Positions 1-7,705 of a DNA stretch of 38,647 nt are shown here, piece after piece. The stretch is from Desulfococcaceae bacterium HSG8 (GTDB taxonomy: Bacteria; Desulfobacterota; Desulfobacteria; Desulfobacterales; 4be13). Within the stretch, counting starts at the first letter, position 1; every line of letters starts with the position of its first letter. The notes beneath the pieces were generated by a model. It had not been told where the DNA came from, did no database searches, and saw nothing but the letters and a program-made list of their open reading frames with translations. Made by a program: the position numbers and the translations under genes. The DNA is taken from positions 1 to 38,647 of the forward strand of contig JAUCGG010000026.1 of NCBI GenBank assembly GCA_030378015.1. The letters are read 5' to 3'.

Positions 1-164
1 GCGTAAACGGATTCGCTTGAGGCAGACAAAAAAATTGCGTATCTGGATGAGTGAATGTGAATTTTTCACAAAATAAACGTGAATACATCACATACAGGGG
101 ACTGAGAAAGTAATAAAAATCGAAAAGGGAACTCAGAAGTGAGGTCGGTATTTGTTCGGGCGAA

Positions 165-595
165 AAAAATCCCCCCTAAATCCCCCCTTTAAAAAAGGGG
201 GGACTTTAAAGCCCTTTTCAAAAAGGGGCCCGGAATTGCGGGAAGTATCTTTCCCCCCCCCTTTAAAAAAGGGGGACTTTAAAGTGTGCCTTTTCAAAAA
301 GGGCTGAGAAGTACGGCGGGTATCTTTTCTCCCCCCTTTTCTAAAGGGGGGCCGGGGGGGATTTTTGTGCGGACGAGAGAAATCCCCCCTAAATCCCCCC
401 TTTAAAAAAGGGGGGACTTTAGACACCGTTTTTAAGGGCCTTTGCAAAAGGAACTCAGAAGTGAGGGTATTTTTTTTCTCTCCCCTTTTCTAAAGGGGGG
501 GGGATTTTTGTGCGGTGAGAGAAATCCCCCCTTTAAAAAAGGGGGGACTTTAGACACTGTTTTTTCCCCCTTTTCTAAAGGGTCGAAATTTAATA
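165..595. repeat. Cluster A of G/C-run palindromic repeats
   Basis: The first 609 bases carry no convincing gene. Bases 1-132 show nothing recognisable. From about 165 to 595 a composite unit recurs: a run of six C, TTT, an A-rich centre and a run of six G (for example 182-212, 388-420 and 523-549), a CCCCTTTTCTAAAGGGG variant, and a linker such as CGGAATTGCGGGAAGTATC. The same units return at 2028-2310 and 2705-2855. Reading frames across them encode the low-complexity PPFLKGG peptide, which is a by-product of the repeat and not a protein. Such repeats are common in large deltaproteobacterial and cyanobacterial genomes. What moves them is not known from this sequence. Confidence 0.85.
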
Positions 596-609
596 ACAAG
601 GAGACAAAA

Positions 610-1545
610 ATGACTCAGCGTGACGACTACGACAGCCCGTGGAAAGACATCCTGACCGCTTATTTCGAGCAGTTCACTATCTTTTTCTTTCCCGATCTGG
701 CTCTTAAAATTGACTGGAGCAGAGGCTACGACTCGCTGGACAAAGAACTGCGCCAGATCACCCGTGAGGCGGAAACCGGGGGCCGTCTGGCCGACAAGCT
801 GTTCCGGGTGTGGAAAAAAAACGGGGAAGAGGCATGGGTGCTGGCCCATGCGGAAGTGCAGGCTCAGAAGAAGACGGATTTTCCCCGCAGGACTTTTGTT
901 TACAACTACCGGATTTATGACGTTTACGAACGCCCGGTTGTCAGTCTCGCGGTGCTTGCGGATGACAACCCCGGCTGGCGTCCCTGCGTATATTCCCACA
1001 AATTATGGGGCTGCAGGATGGCGATCCGTTTCCGTATGGTCAAAATCCTGGATTACGGAAAGAATCTGAAAGAGCTTGAGAAATCAGATAATGTTTTTGC
1101 AATAGCCGTGGCAGCCCATCTGCGAACCATGGAAACAAAAAAGGACGCCCGGAAACGCTTTCATTATAAGATCGGACTGACCAGAGAACTTTACAGACGG
1201 GGTTTCGGCAAATCCGATATTATCAATCTCTACCGCTTCATTGACTGGATCATGAGGCTGCCGGAGGATCTGGAAAAAATTTATCATCAGGAAATCATTA
1301 AGTTTGAGGAGGAAAGAAAAATGCAATATGTGACAACTGCCGAACGTATCGGAGAAGAAAAGGGAATAGAAAAGGGAATAGAAAAAGGGGCATTAATCGC
1401 CCAGATACTGATTGCCCAGCGTCTGATCAGACAGACCGGATTTTCCAAGGAAGAACTTAAGGATAAAACTGTTGAGGAATTGAAAAATATGTTTGCGGAA
1501 CTGGCCAGGATTTCAGGGGAATCAGCCGAACTTATAAATATCTGA
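610..1545 (+). CDS. Rpn-family PD-(D/E)XK nuclease / putative transposase-like protein
   Basis: The 311-aa product resembles the Rpn (recombination-promoting nuclease, formerly transposase_31) family, which cleaves DNA and is often found as multiple decaying copies. The ATG at 610 was chosen because AAGGAG sits just before it; the open frame extends to 442, but that part is repeat sequence. Near residues 60-85 a D followed by the HAEVQAQ motif fits the D...ExQ/K core of the nuclease fold. The C-terminus has EKGIEKGIEKG repeats and a charged helix, typical of family members. The 3' part is duplicated downstream in broken form at 1595-1935 and again near 2004-2028. Cellular role is uncertain: mobile-DNA-associated nuclease is the best description. 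Confidence 0.75.
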   Translation: MTQRDDYDSPWKDILTAYFEQFTIFFFPDLALKIDWSRGYDSLDKELRQITREAETGGRLADKLFRVWKKNGEEAWVLAHAEVQAQKKTDFPRRTFVYNYRIYDVYERPVVSLAVLADDNPGWRPCVYSHKLWGCRMAIRFRMVKILDYGKNLKELEKSDNVFAIAVAAHLRTMETKKDARKRFHYKIGLTRELYRRGFGKSDIINLYRFIDWIMRLPEDLEKIYHQEIIKFEEERKMQYVTTAERIGEEKGIEKGIEKGALIAQILIAQRLIRQTGFSKEELKDKTVEELKNMFAELARISGESAELINI

Positions 1546-1594
1546 CACAAAAAATATGTGGCATTCAGACGAAAATCCCGGGGAATTTTTGAGA

Positions 1595-1935
1595 CGGAGA
1601 AACACTTTACAAACAGGGCTTCGGCGAGTCCGAGATTATCAATCTCCGTCGCTTTATTGGCTGGATCATGAGGCTGCCCGAGTATCTGGAAAAAGTTTAT
1701 CATAAGGAAATCATAAAGTTTGAGAACGAAAAATGCAGTATGTGACAACTGCCGAACGTATCGGAATGGAAAAAGGGGAGATTATCGGAATCAAAAAAGG
1801 AAAGCTGATCGGTGAGATACTGATGATCCAGCGAATAATCAGGCATGCCGTCTATTCCGAAACAGAACTTGAGCATAAGAACCTTGCCGAGTTGGAAAAT
1901 ATTTTTGCAGAGATGGAGGCGAGAATGACATGATA
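1595..1935 (+). pseudogene. Truncated, frameshifted second copy of the Rpn-like gene
   Basis: This segment repeats the 3' third of the preceding gene. The stretch around 1610-1730 matches 1195-1318 (FGxSxIINLxRFIxWIMRLPExLEK). A four-base deletion at about 1727-1734, relative to the intact copy, shifts the frame and brings a TGA in just after the MQY-equivalent codons. The C-terminal part stays open from an ATG at 1733 to 1933 (66 codons: MQYVTTAERIG..., then a KKGK-rich helix). The 5' two thirds of the gene are absent, so this is almost certainly not functional. It may be a remnant of a tandem duplication or of an array of paralogues. Confidence 0.75.
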
Positions 1936-2003
1936 AGCAGGTTACAAGATTGGCTTGCTTGTAAACCCTGAAAATATCAGTCCGTTACCATTTCAATGAA
2001 TCG

Positions 2004-2028
2004 TGAGGCTGCCGGAGGATCTGGAAGG
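2004..2028 (+). pseudogene. Third, very short Rpn-gene remnant cut by repeat cluster
   Basis: About 25 bases (CGTGAGGCTGCCGGAGGATC and the following TGGAA) repeat the MRLPEDLE-coding part of the intact gene at 1250-1275. The match stops abruptly where the second G/C-run repeat cluster begins. It marks a breakpoint between a nuclease gene remnant and the repeat. Confidence 0.55.
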
Positions 2029-2310
2029 GGCCGGGAGATTTCTGTGCTGCGAGAGAAATCCCCTCTTTAAAAAAGGGGGGACTTTAAAGTGCCCCTTTTC
2101 AAAAAGACGCCCGGAATTGCGGCAAGTATCTTTCCTCCCCCCTTTTCTAAAGGGGGGGGATTTCTGTGCGGTGAGAGAAATCCCCCCTAAATCCCCCCTT
2201 TAAAAAAGGGGGGACTTTAAAGTGTGCCTTTGCAAAAAGGGCCCGGAATTGCGGGAAGTATCTTTCCTCCCCCTTTTCTAAAGGGGGCCGGGGGGATTTC
2301 TCTGCGACAA
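2028..2310. repeat. Cluster B of G/C-run palindromic repeats
   Basis: The gap between the Rpn remnants and the DUF559 gene is filled by the same composite repeat as in cluster A. The six-C/TTTAAAAAA/six-G palindrome occurs twice, at about 2058-2083 and 2193-2217, with CCCCTTTTCTAAAGGGG variants at about 2140 and 2270. The repeat-linker CGGAATTGCGG(G/C)AAGTATCTTTCC occurs twice. No gene is seen here. Confidence 0.8.
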
Positions 2311-2337
2311 AAAAATGTTATAATAAGGAACATTTTC

Positions 2338-2685
2338 ATGCTTCCATACAACAAAAACCTGAAACCCGCTGCCAGAAGCCTGCGAAAAAACATGACCGAC
2401 GTCGAAAGGCGGCTCTGGTCAGAGATCAGGAGAAAGCAACTGAAAGGTTATCAGTTTTACAAGCAGAAAAACATCGGAAATTACATCGTTGATTTCTACT
2501 GCCCTGCCGCAAAGCTGATTATCGAAACTGACGGCAGCCAGCATTATTCGGAAAACGGAAGAGAAAAAGACAAAGTCAGAGACCGCTATCTGGGAAAACT
2601 CGGTTTCACAGTTTTAAGGTTTTCAAACAAAGATGTTACGGACAACATCGAAGGCGTTCTTCAGAGGATATGGGAACATTTGTGA
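2338..2685 (+). CDS. DUF559 endonuclease-domain protein
   Basis: The 115-aa protein is a complete single-domain DUF559 member, related to very-short-patch-repair and type II restriction endonucleases. The family signature is visible: an N-terminal ARSLRKNMTDVERRLW helix, then YIVDFYCPAAKLIIETDG with the D...E-x-D catalytic arrangement, GSQH, and a C-terminal LGFTVLRFSNKDV strand. The ATG at 2338 is preceded by AAGGAA at 2325-2330. The open frame runs further upstream, but only through repeat DNA. Such proteins are common in repeat-rich genomes; the physiological substrate is unknown. It lies between two repeat clusters and has no obvious operon partner. Confidence 0.8.
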   Translation: MLPYNKNLKPAARSLRKNMTDVERRLWSEIRRKQLKGYQFYKQKNIGNYIVDFYCPAAKLIIETDGSQHYSENGREKDKVRDRYLGKLGFTVLRFSNKDVTDNIEGVLQRIWEHL

Positions 2686-2704
2686 AGAAACAGAGCCTCC
2701 GAAG

Positions 2705-2855
2705 TGCGGGAAGTACCTTTTTTCTCCCCCCTTTTCTAAAGGGGATTTCTGTGCGGGCTGAGAGAAATCCCCCCTAAATCCTCCTAAATCCCCCCTTTAA
2801 AAAAGGGGGGACTTTAAAGTGCCCTTTTCAAAAAGGGGCCCGGAATTGCGGGATA
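2705..2855. repeat. Cluster C of G/C-run palindromic repeats
   Basis: One more copy of the composite repeat (CCCCTTTTCTAAAGGGG near 2727, six-C/TTTAAAAAA/six-G near 2790-2812). It ends in CGGAATTGCGGGA, which is fused directly to dockerin coding sequence from 2853 onward. Confidence 0.8.
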
Positions 2856-3040
2856 TTGTCATGATGCCGGCCGAAGGGAACATCGGGGGAACGCCTTTGG
2901 GAGACGCGCTGATGATTCTGAAGCTGCTGACCGGGGAATCAGGGTATCTTCATATCTCCGGACAGGCGGATGTGAACGGGGACGACAGAATCGGACTGGA
3001 GGAGGTGATTTATCTTTTGCAAAATGCGGCCGGAGAGTGA
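2853..3040 (+). pseudogene. Orphan dockerin module, 3' remnant of a secreted-protein gene
   Basis: About 62 codons (IVMMPAEGNIGGTPLGDA..., ending LLQNAAGE and TGA) match the C-terminal dockerin-type module at 5328-5515 and 15108-15298 almost exactly. An EF-hand-like Ca loop DVNGDDRIGLEE is intact. There is no signal peptide or upstream domain: the coding sequence starts at the edge of repeat cluster C. An ATG at 2819 could in principle open a 73-codon frame through the repeat, but without a ribosome site or secretion signal. It is best read as the tail of a lost tandem copy of the caspase/dockerin gene. Confidence 0.75.
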
Positions 3041-3084
3041 GAATCGGAAACATAACTACTTTATCTGAAGAAAGGAGATGAGAA

Positions 3085-4890
3085 ATGACAAAATCTGCTA
3101 TTATTAACAACCCGGTACTGATTTTCGGAGTGTTGCTTGTTATTTTTTCTTTTCCCGGGACAGACTGTTTTTGCGGAGAAACCGTAACTGCGGATGATAC
3201 GCTTTCCAGGGATATTGTCATGACGCCCGCCGAAGGGAACATCGGGGGAACACCTCTGGGAGACGCGCTGCTGATTCTGCAACTCCTGACCGGGGAAGCG
3301 TCTTATCTCCGAATTTCCGGGCAGCCGGATGCCGACGGAGACGGCAGAATCGGGCTGGAAGAGGCGGTTTGTCTTCTGCAAAATGCAGCGGGAAACGCCA
3401 AAGCGGTCATCGTCGCGGGCGGCGGTACCGGGCCCGACAACAATATATGGGAAGAGACAAAGAAGGCGACCGACTACGCATATGACGCCCTTCTGTATCA
3501 GGGCTACACAGCCGAGAGCATTTATTATCTCAGTTCGGATCATGAGCCGGGTTCGGGCAGGACTGAGGGACTGTCTTCCGCGGAAAACCTTTCCTACGCG
3601 CTGAACACCTGGGCACTTCATGCCACCGAGTTTCTGATATATATGGCGGGGCACGGCAACAAAGAAACATTCAGCATCAGCGGCGACGAAAAAATCCGGG
3701 TGCAGGAATTGGACACATGGCTGGATGCATTGCAGACACCGCAGGATGATTCGGAGGAACCGATCCCTGTGATCTTCATCTACGATGCCTGCCAGTCCGG
3801 CACATTTCTCCCCGGACTGGAACCGCTCCCGGGCGCAGAGCGTGTCGTCATCACCAGCACATCCGCGGAAAATGCCAGATTTCTGGCGCAGGGAACCCTG
3901 TCCTTTTCCTGGCAGTTCTGGGATGCGATTTACAAAGGGGCAACCGTCGGAGAGGCATTCTCTCATGCAAAAGGACAGATGGAAACCTACCAGACCGCGC
4001 TGCTGAATGCAAACGGAAACAGCATCGGAAATGAGGAAGAAGACATCGCGCTGGCATCGGATATGGAAATCCGCAGAGGATACCGCCCTCAGACCGATGT
4101 GCCGTACATTTATGACATATCCGATGCTCAGATCATTTACGAGCCGGAGACGTCCGTTATACTCCGGGCATCTGTGAGCTATGTGGAATATCTGTCGGAA
4201 ATCCGCCGGGTGTGGGCAGTCATCACGCCCCCGGATTTCGATCCGGGCGCTCCGGACAGTCCGGTAACCGATCTGCCCGAAGCCGAATTGGAAGACAGTG
4301 ACGGCGACGGCGTTTACGAAGGAACTTATGACGGCTTTGACAAAAAAGGCAAATACGAGATTAAAATTTGCGCGGTAAGCAAAAAGGGGATATATTCCCT
4401 GTTCAGAGACACAGTTGTCACAAAAAGCGCGAAATACATCACAGAAGCCGGATGCAAAGAGACGGTGCTGTTCGGGAGCGGTGCCGCAGCCGTGCTGTAT
4501 GCCAATGTCAGCATAGGAAAAACGGATATCAGCATCGAACAGGTATGGGCGGAAATCAATCCTCCGGGAGCCTCCCCGGTCACAGCGGAATTTCATGACT
4601 CGGATAATGACGGCGTTTATGAAGCAACCTTTACGGATTTTACTGCAGAGGGAACTTATACCGCGAATGTTTACGCAAAGGATACGGAAGGCTTTGTATG
4701 CCCGTCCGCCGTGATTTCCTTCACATGGTCCGAGGGAAGCACGGACGCTGACGTGTATGAGACAGATGACACACCGGAAGACGCGGAAACCGTCAGAATC
4801 GGCAACGGGATACAGCTCCGGAATTTTCATGACGCGGGGGACACAGACTGGGCAAAATTCCTGGGAGTTCCGGAAATGTTTATAAGATAA
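3085..4890 (+). CDS. Secreted caspase-like (clan CD, C13-like) protease with N-terminal dockerin; 3' end frameshifted
   Basis: The 601-aa product begins with a signal peptide (about residues 1-32, hydrophobic VLIFGVLLVIF). It runs immediately into a dockerin-type module (about 38-106, Ca loop DADGDGRIGLEE), then a caspase-fold protease domain (about 110-330). The catalytic dyad is visible as His190 in MAGHGNKETF and Cys236 in IYDACQSGTF. Two beta-sandwich repeats follow (about 345-560), then the start of a PPC-like domain. AAGGAG precedes the ATG at 3085. The protease and following domains are closely similar to those in the 7706-15298 gene. Compared with that gene the frame is lost near 4862-4870, so the rest of the PPC domain, the carboxypeptidase-regulatory-like domain and the C-terminal dockerin are not translated. 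The protease core itself is intact, and activity is possible. Confidence 0.8.
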   Translation: MTKSAIINNPVLIFGVLLVIFSFPGTDCFCGETVTADDTLSRDIVMTPAEGNIGGTPLGDALLILQLLTGEASYLRISGQPDADGDGRIGLEEAVCLLQNAAGNAKAVIVAGGGTGPDNNIWEETKKATDYAYDALLYQGYTAESIYYLSSDHEPGSGRTEGLSSAENLSYALNTWALHATEFLIYMAGHGNKETFSISGDEKIRVQELDTWLDALQTPQDDSEEPIPVIFIYDACQSGTFLPGLEPLPGAERVVITSTSAENARFLAQGTLSFSWQFWDAIYKGATVGEAFSHAKGQMETYQTALLNANGNSIGNEEEDIALASDMEIRRGYRPQTDVPYIYDISDAQIIYEPETSVILRASVSYVEYLSEIRRVWAVITPPDFDPGAPDSPVTDLPEAELEDSDGDGVYEGTYDGFDKKGKYEIKICAVSKKGIYSLFRDTVVTKSAKYITEAGCKETVLFGSGAAAVLYANVSIGKTDISIEQVWAEINPPGASPVTAEFHDSDNDGVYEATFTDFTAEGTYTANVYAKDTEGFVCPSAVISFTWSEGSTDADVYETDDTPEDAETVRIGNGIQLRNFHDAGDTDWAKFLGVPEMFIR

Positions 4891-5515
4891 AAGCAGGCAG
4901 CCGGGAACACTCTGTGACCCTGTCATTGAAATATTCGGGACAGATACGGTACCCCTGACATCTCCGAAGAACGACGCAGGCCCGGGAGAGGAGGAATACC
5001 TTGACTGGACATGCCCGGGAAAAGGCATATATTACGTGAAGGTGAGCGGTGCCGATCCGGAAATCTTCGGCAAAGATGTAACATATGAGTTTGAGATTTA
5101 TCAGCCCGATGCCTGAATCATCCGGGGAACCGTCACCGATCTTTACGGAAATCCGCTTGCCGATGCGGAAATATATACCTCCGGCGGAGGATCAGCTCTG
5201 AGCCGGGCTGACGGGAGCTATTTTATCAGCAATCCGGCAGGAACATACACCCTGAGAGCCGACGCGGCAGGATATGAGAGAACTTCTCTTTCCGTGACAG
5301 TAACCGCGGATGAGACCCTTTCCCTGGATATTGTCATGATGCCGGCCGAAGGAAACATCGGCGGAACGCCCCTGGGAGACGCGCTGATGATTCTGAAACT
5401 GCTGACAGGGGAAGCGTCTTATCTCCGAATCTCCGGGCAGTCTGATGCGAACGGGGACGGCAGAATCGGACTGGAGGAGGTGATTTATCTTCTGCAAAAC
5501 GCAGCTATGAAATAA
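4862..5515 (+). pseudogene. Broken 3' part of the caspase/dockerin gene (PPC, carboxypeptidase-regulatory-like and dockerin domains)
   Basis: Continuing past the TAA at 4888-4890 in other frames recovers the expected rest of the gene. One shifted frame gives GNVYKIKAGS, and after a second shift near 4908 LCDPVIEIFG continues to a TGA at 5114-5116. Beyond that stop the frame stays open as GTVTDLYGNPLADAEIYTSG, a carboxypeptidase-regulatory-like domain, then a dockerin ending QNAAMK and TAA at 5515. So at least two frameshifts and one nonsense codon separate this part from the protease. An in-frame start at 5294 could express only the dockerin, with no signal peptide. Confidence 0.8.
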
Positions 5516-5543
5516 AACCTGGCGGATTGAACCGGCCATCAGG

Positions 5544-5563
5544 CCGGGCGATCAATCGCCCGG
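5544..5563. terminator. GC-rich hairpin after the dockerin gene
   Basis: CCGGGCGAT-CA-ATCGCCCGG forms a perfect 9-bp stem with a 2-base gap. A similar hairpin follows the 2530-aa gene near 15333-15346, so it belongs to a dispersed repeat that may also serve as a terminator. No clear U-tract follows. The remaining gap to 5741 contains an AT-rich segment and the GGAGG ribosome site of the next gene. Confidence 0.45.
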
Positions 5564-5741
5564 CTGAAAGCGGAAGCAGCCTGAAGGCAGCTATATCAGT
5601 ATATCACACGGTTGTTTTCTGATTAGATATTGTAATCAGGCTGTTATCATATATTTTTCTGTGTTCGGATAATAATTCGGACACAGAGAAAACAAATATT
5701 TTATTTTTTAAACCTGACCATCGGATCATAGGAGGTTCGTT

Positions 5742-7622
5742 ATGAAAAAAATTTTGTTTTCCCTAATTGTTGCCGCCTTTCTTTGTAGCGGCTTTGCCGG
5801 AGACGGTTCTGCCCAGAATCTTAAAGATGAACTCCTCAAGAATAAGGAAAATTCTTTAAAAAAAAGAATCGAAAAGATTCAGAGAGTTTCGGAAAACAAA
5901 AAGAAAAACTCTGAAAAAAAGCATTCTTCCCGTGAGTGGTTTTCATCCGCTCCCGAAGATTTGGAAGTGCTGATGGGTACAATATGGGATTTGGTCTTTA
6001 CTATCGATGATACAACTTTTACACACACAATTAGTTTCGGATCAGAGGCAAAAAAAGATTCTGACGGTTATGTGTATCTGGAATGTTATGGTGAGCAAAA
6101 CGACTCTGGAAGAGTTTACTGGACAGATATCACAGAACTTGACGGACTGGCCTTCAGGGCATTTGTATCTCTCGGTTCTCTGACAATGTATTATGAATTC
6201 AAAGTAAACGGAGATAGAGCTACGGGGGTTAATTGGGGATACAACGAGGATGAAGAAGCGGTTTCTAATAGCTATCCTTTGAGCGGTATCAGGCAAGAAC
6301 CTGATATCTCTGTTACGCCCATTTCTTTTGAATATCCGGAAAGTTATGTTGAGGAATCGGGCACCCGAACTTTTACGATCCAAAATTCAGGAACCAAAGA
6401 CCTTGAAATCGAGACACTCTCAATTTCAGGAACCAATGCTTCCGAGTTCGGACTACAAAATGACAACTGTTCCGGTCAGCTACTTACTGCATCAGGAACC
6501 TGCACCTTTGATGTGGTCTTCACTCCTGTGTCTTCAGGCGAAAAGCACGGGAAGATTAATATACCGTCTGACGATCCGAATATCCCCGTAATAAATGCCT
6601 CATTAAGCGGGACCGCTGTTGACAAACCAGCATGGTTTTCATCCGATCCCGAAGATTTGGAAGTGCTGATGGGCACAACGTGGGATTTCACCTTTACTAT
6701 CGGAGATACAATGTTTACAGATACGATTACTTTCGGATCAGGGGCAAAAAAGGATTCCGACGGTGATGTGTATCTGGAATGTTACGATCAGCAAAACAAG
6801 CCCGGCTATCTTTACTGGACAGATGGCACAGAGCTTGACGGACTGGCCTTCAGGGCATTTGTCTATGACAGTTCTGTGACAATGTATTATGACTTCAAAA
6901 TAAACGGGGACACAGCTACAGGAATTTATTGGCATCATAACGCAGACGATGACACATTTTCTGATGCCTGCTCTTTGAGCGGGACCAGAAGAAATGAAAT
7001 AGCGGTGGATAAACCAAGGTGGAGCAGTTGGATTCTTGGCGATGTCAATAACAGCGGAAAAATTGACTTAGTTGATGCAAGCTTGGCACTTCAGTCAGCC
7101 GCAGATACCGTTCTGCTATCTCCTGTTTATACCGAAGCCGATATTAACGAAGACAATGAAATAAACCTGGAAGAAGTCATTTATGTTCTGAAGGTGCTGT
7201 GCGGGGAATTTGTGAATAATGATAATGACGGAGACGGATATACACCCGGAGAAGGAGATTGCAATGACAATGATGCCGGTATTCATCCGCAAGCAACTGA
7301 AATATGCGATGACGGAATAGATCAGGACTGTAAATTCGGTGACTGTCTTACAATTACCGAGGGTACCTGGTACGGAGACACGGATGATTCGTATGTCACT
7401 TTTACTGTCCGTCAACAGGCTATAACTGTTATTAAATGGGCTTTTATTTCCGGGGAATATTGGATTGAGACGCAGATAGATGCGAGAATCCCATATAGTA
7501 TTGATAATAATGCGTTCTATGTAGAACATTCTGACACCGTAGTGACAGGAACATTTACCGATTCTTTGACATGCGAGGTGACCTATCATGAAAAAACTTT
7601 TCCGGTTACATTTTCGGAGTGA
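5742..7622 (+). CDS. Secreted protein with duplicated beta domain, Hydin/ASPM-like domain, dockerin and MopE-type metal motif
   Basis: The 626-aa product starts after GGAGG with a signal peptide (about 1-25, cleaving after GSAQ). A Lys-rich linker follows. Two copies of an unrecognised about 120-residue beta domain (about 66-183 and 298-417, each starting WFSS-PEDLEVLMGT and ending in a YxL/CSLSGxR strand) flank a choice-of-anchor/ASPM-SPD2-Hydin-like domain (about 188-290, FTIQNSGTKDLEI). A two-loop dockerin type I follows (about 430-490, DVNNSGKIDLVDA and DINEDNEINLEE). A MopE-like metal-binding motif comes next (about 492-533, DGDGYTPGEGDCNDNDAGIHP), then a C-terminal beta domain. No enzyme domain is visible, so a structural or binding role outside the cell is inferred. 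It lies between two caspase-dockerin genes, on the same strand. Confidence 0.75.
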   Translation: MKKILFSLIVAAFLCSGFAGDGSAQNLKDELLKNKENSLKKRIEKIQRVSENKKKNSEKKHSSREWFSSAPEDLEVLMGTIWDLVFTIDDTTFTHTISFGSEAKKDSDGYVYLECYGEQNDSGRVYWTDITELDGLAFRAFVSLGSLTMYYEFKVNGDRATGVNWGYNEDEEAVSNSYPLSGIRQEPDISVTPISFEYPESYVEESGTRTFTIQNSGTKDLEIETLSISGTNASEFGLQNDNCSGQLLTASGTCTFDVVFTPVSSGEKHGKINIPSDDPNIPVINASLSGTAVDKPAWFSSDPEDLEVLMGTTWDFTFTIGDTMFTDTITFGSGAKKDSDGDVYLECYDQQNKPGYLYWTDGTELDGLAFRAFVYDSSVTMYYDFKINGDTATGIYWHHNADDDTFSDACSLSGTRRNEIAVDKPRWSSWILGDVNNSGKIDLVDASLALQSAADTVLLSPVYTEADINEDNEINLEEVIYVLKVLCGEFVNNDNDGDGYTPGEGDCNDNDAGIHPQATEICDDGIDQDCKFGDCLTITEGTWYGDTDDSYVTFTVRQQAITVIKWAFISGEYWIETQIDARIPYSIDNNAFYVEHSDTVVTGTFTDSLTCEVTYHEKTFPVTFSE

Positions 7623-7705
7623 AAGATCGCGTTGTTTTGAAAAATCCGATTTTTGTTGAATCGGCGATCCAACTTTTATAAACTAGAAACAAGGAGGTTA
7701 TCAAA

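Noticed and set aside
133-447. 104-codon minus-strand frame and similar PPFLKGG frames
   Set aside because: Translation of the G/C-run repeats only; no ribosome site or homologous domain.
442-609. Upstream extension of the Rpn-like gene
   Set aside because: The extension encodes repeat peptide, and the AAGGAG site is placed for the ATG at 610.
3061-5028. 655-codon open frame on the minus strand
   Set aside because: It is the antisense shadow of the caspase-like gene: no ribosome site, no recognisable domain, and the + strand frame has clear catalytic motifs and a signal peptide.
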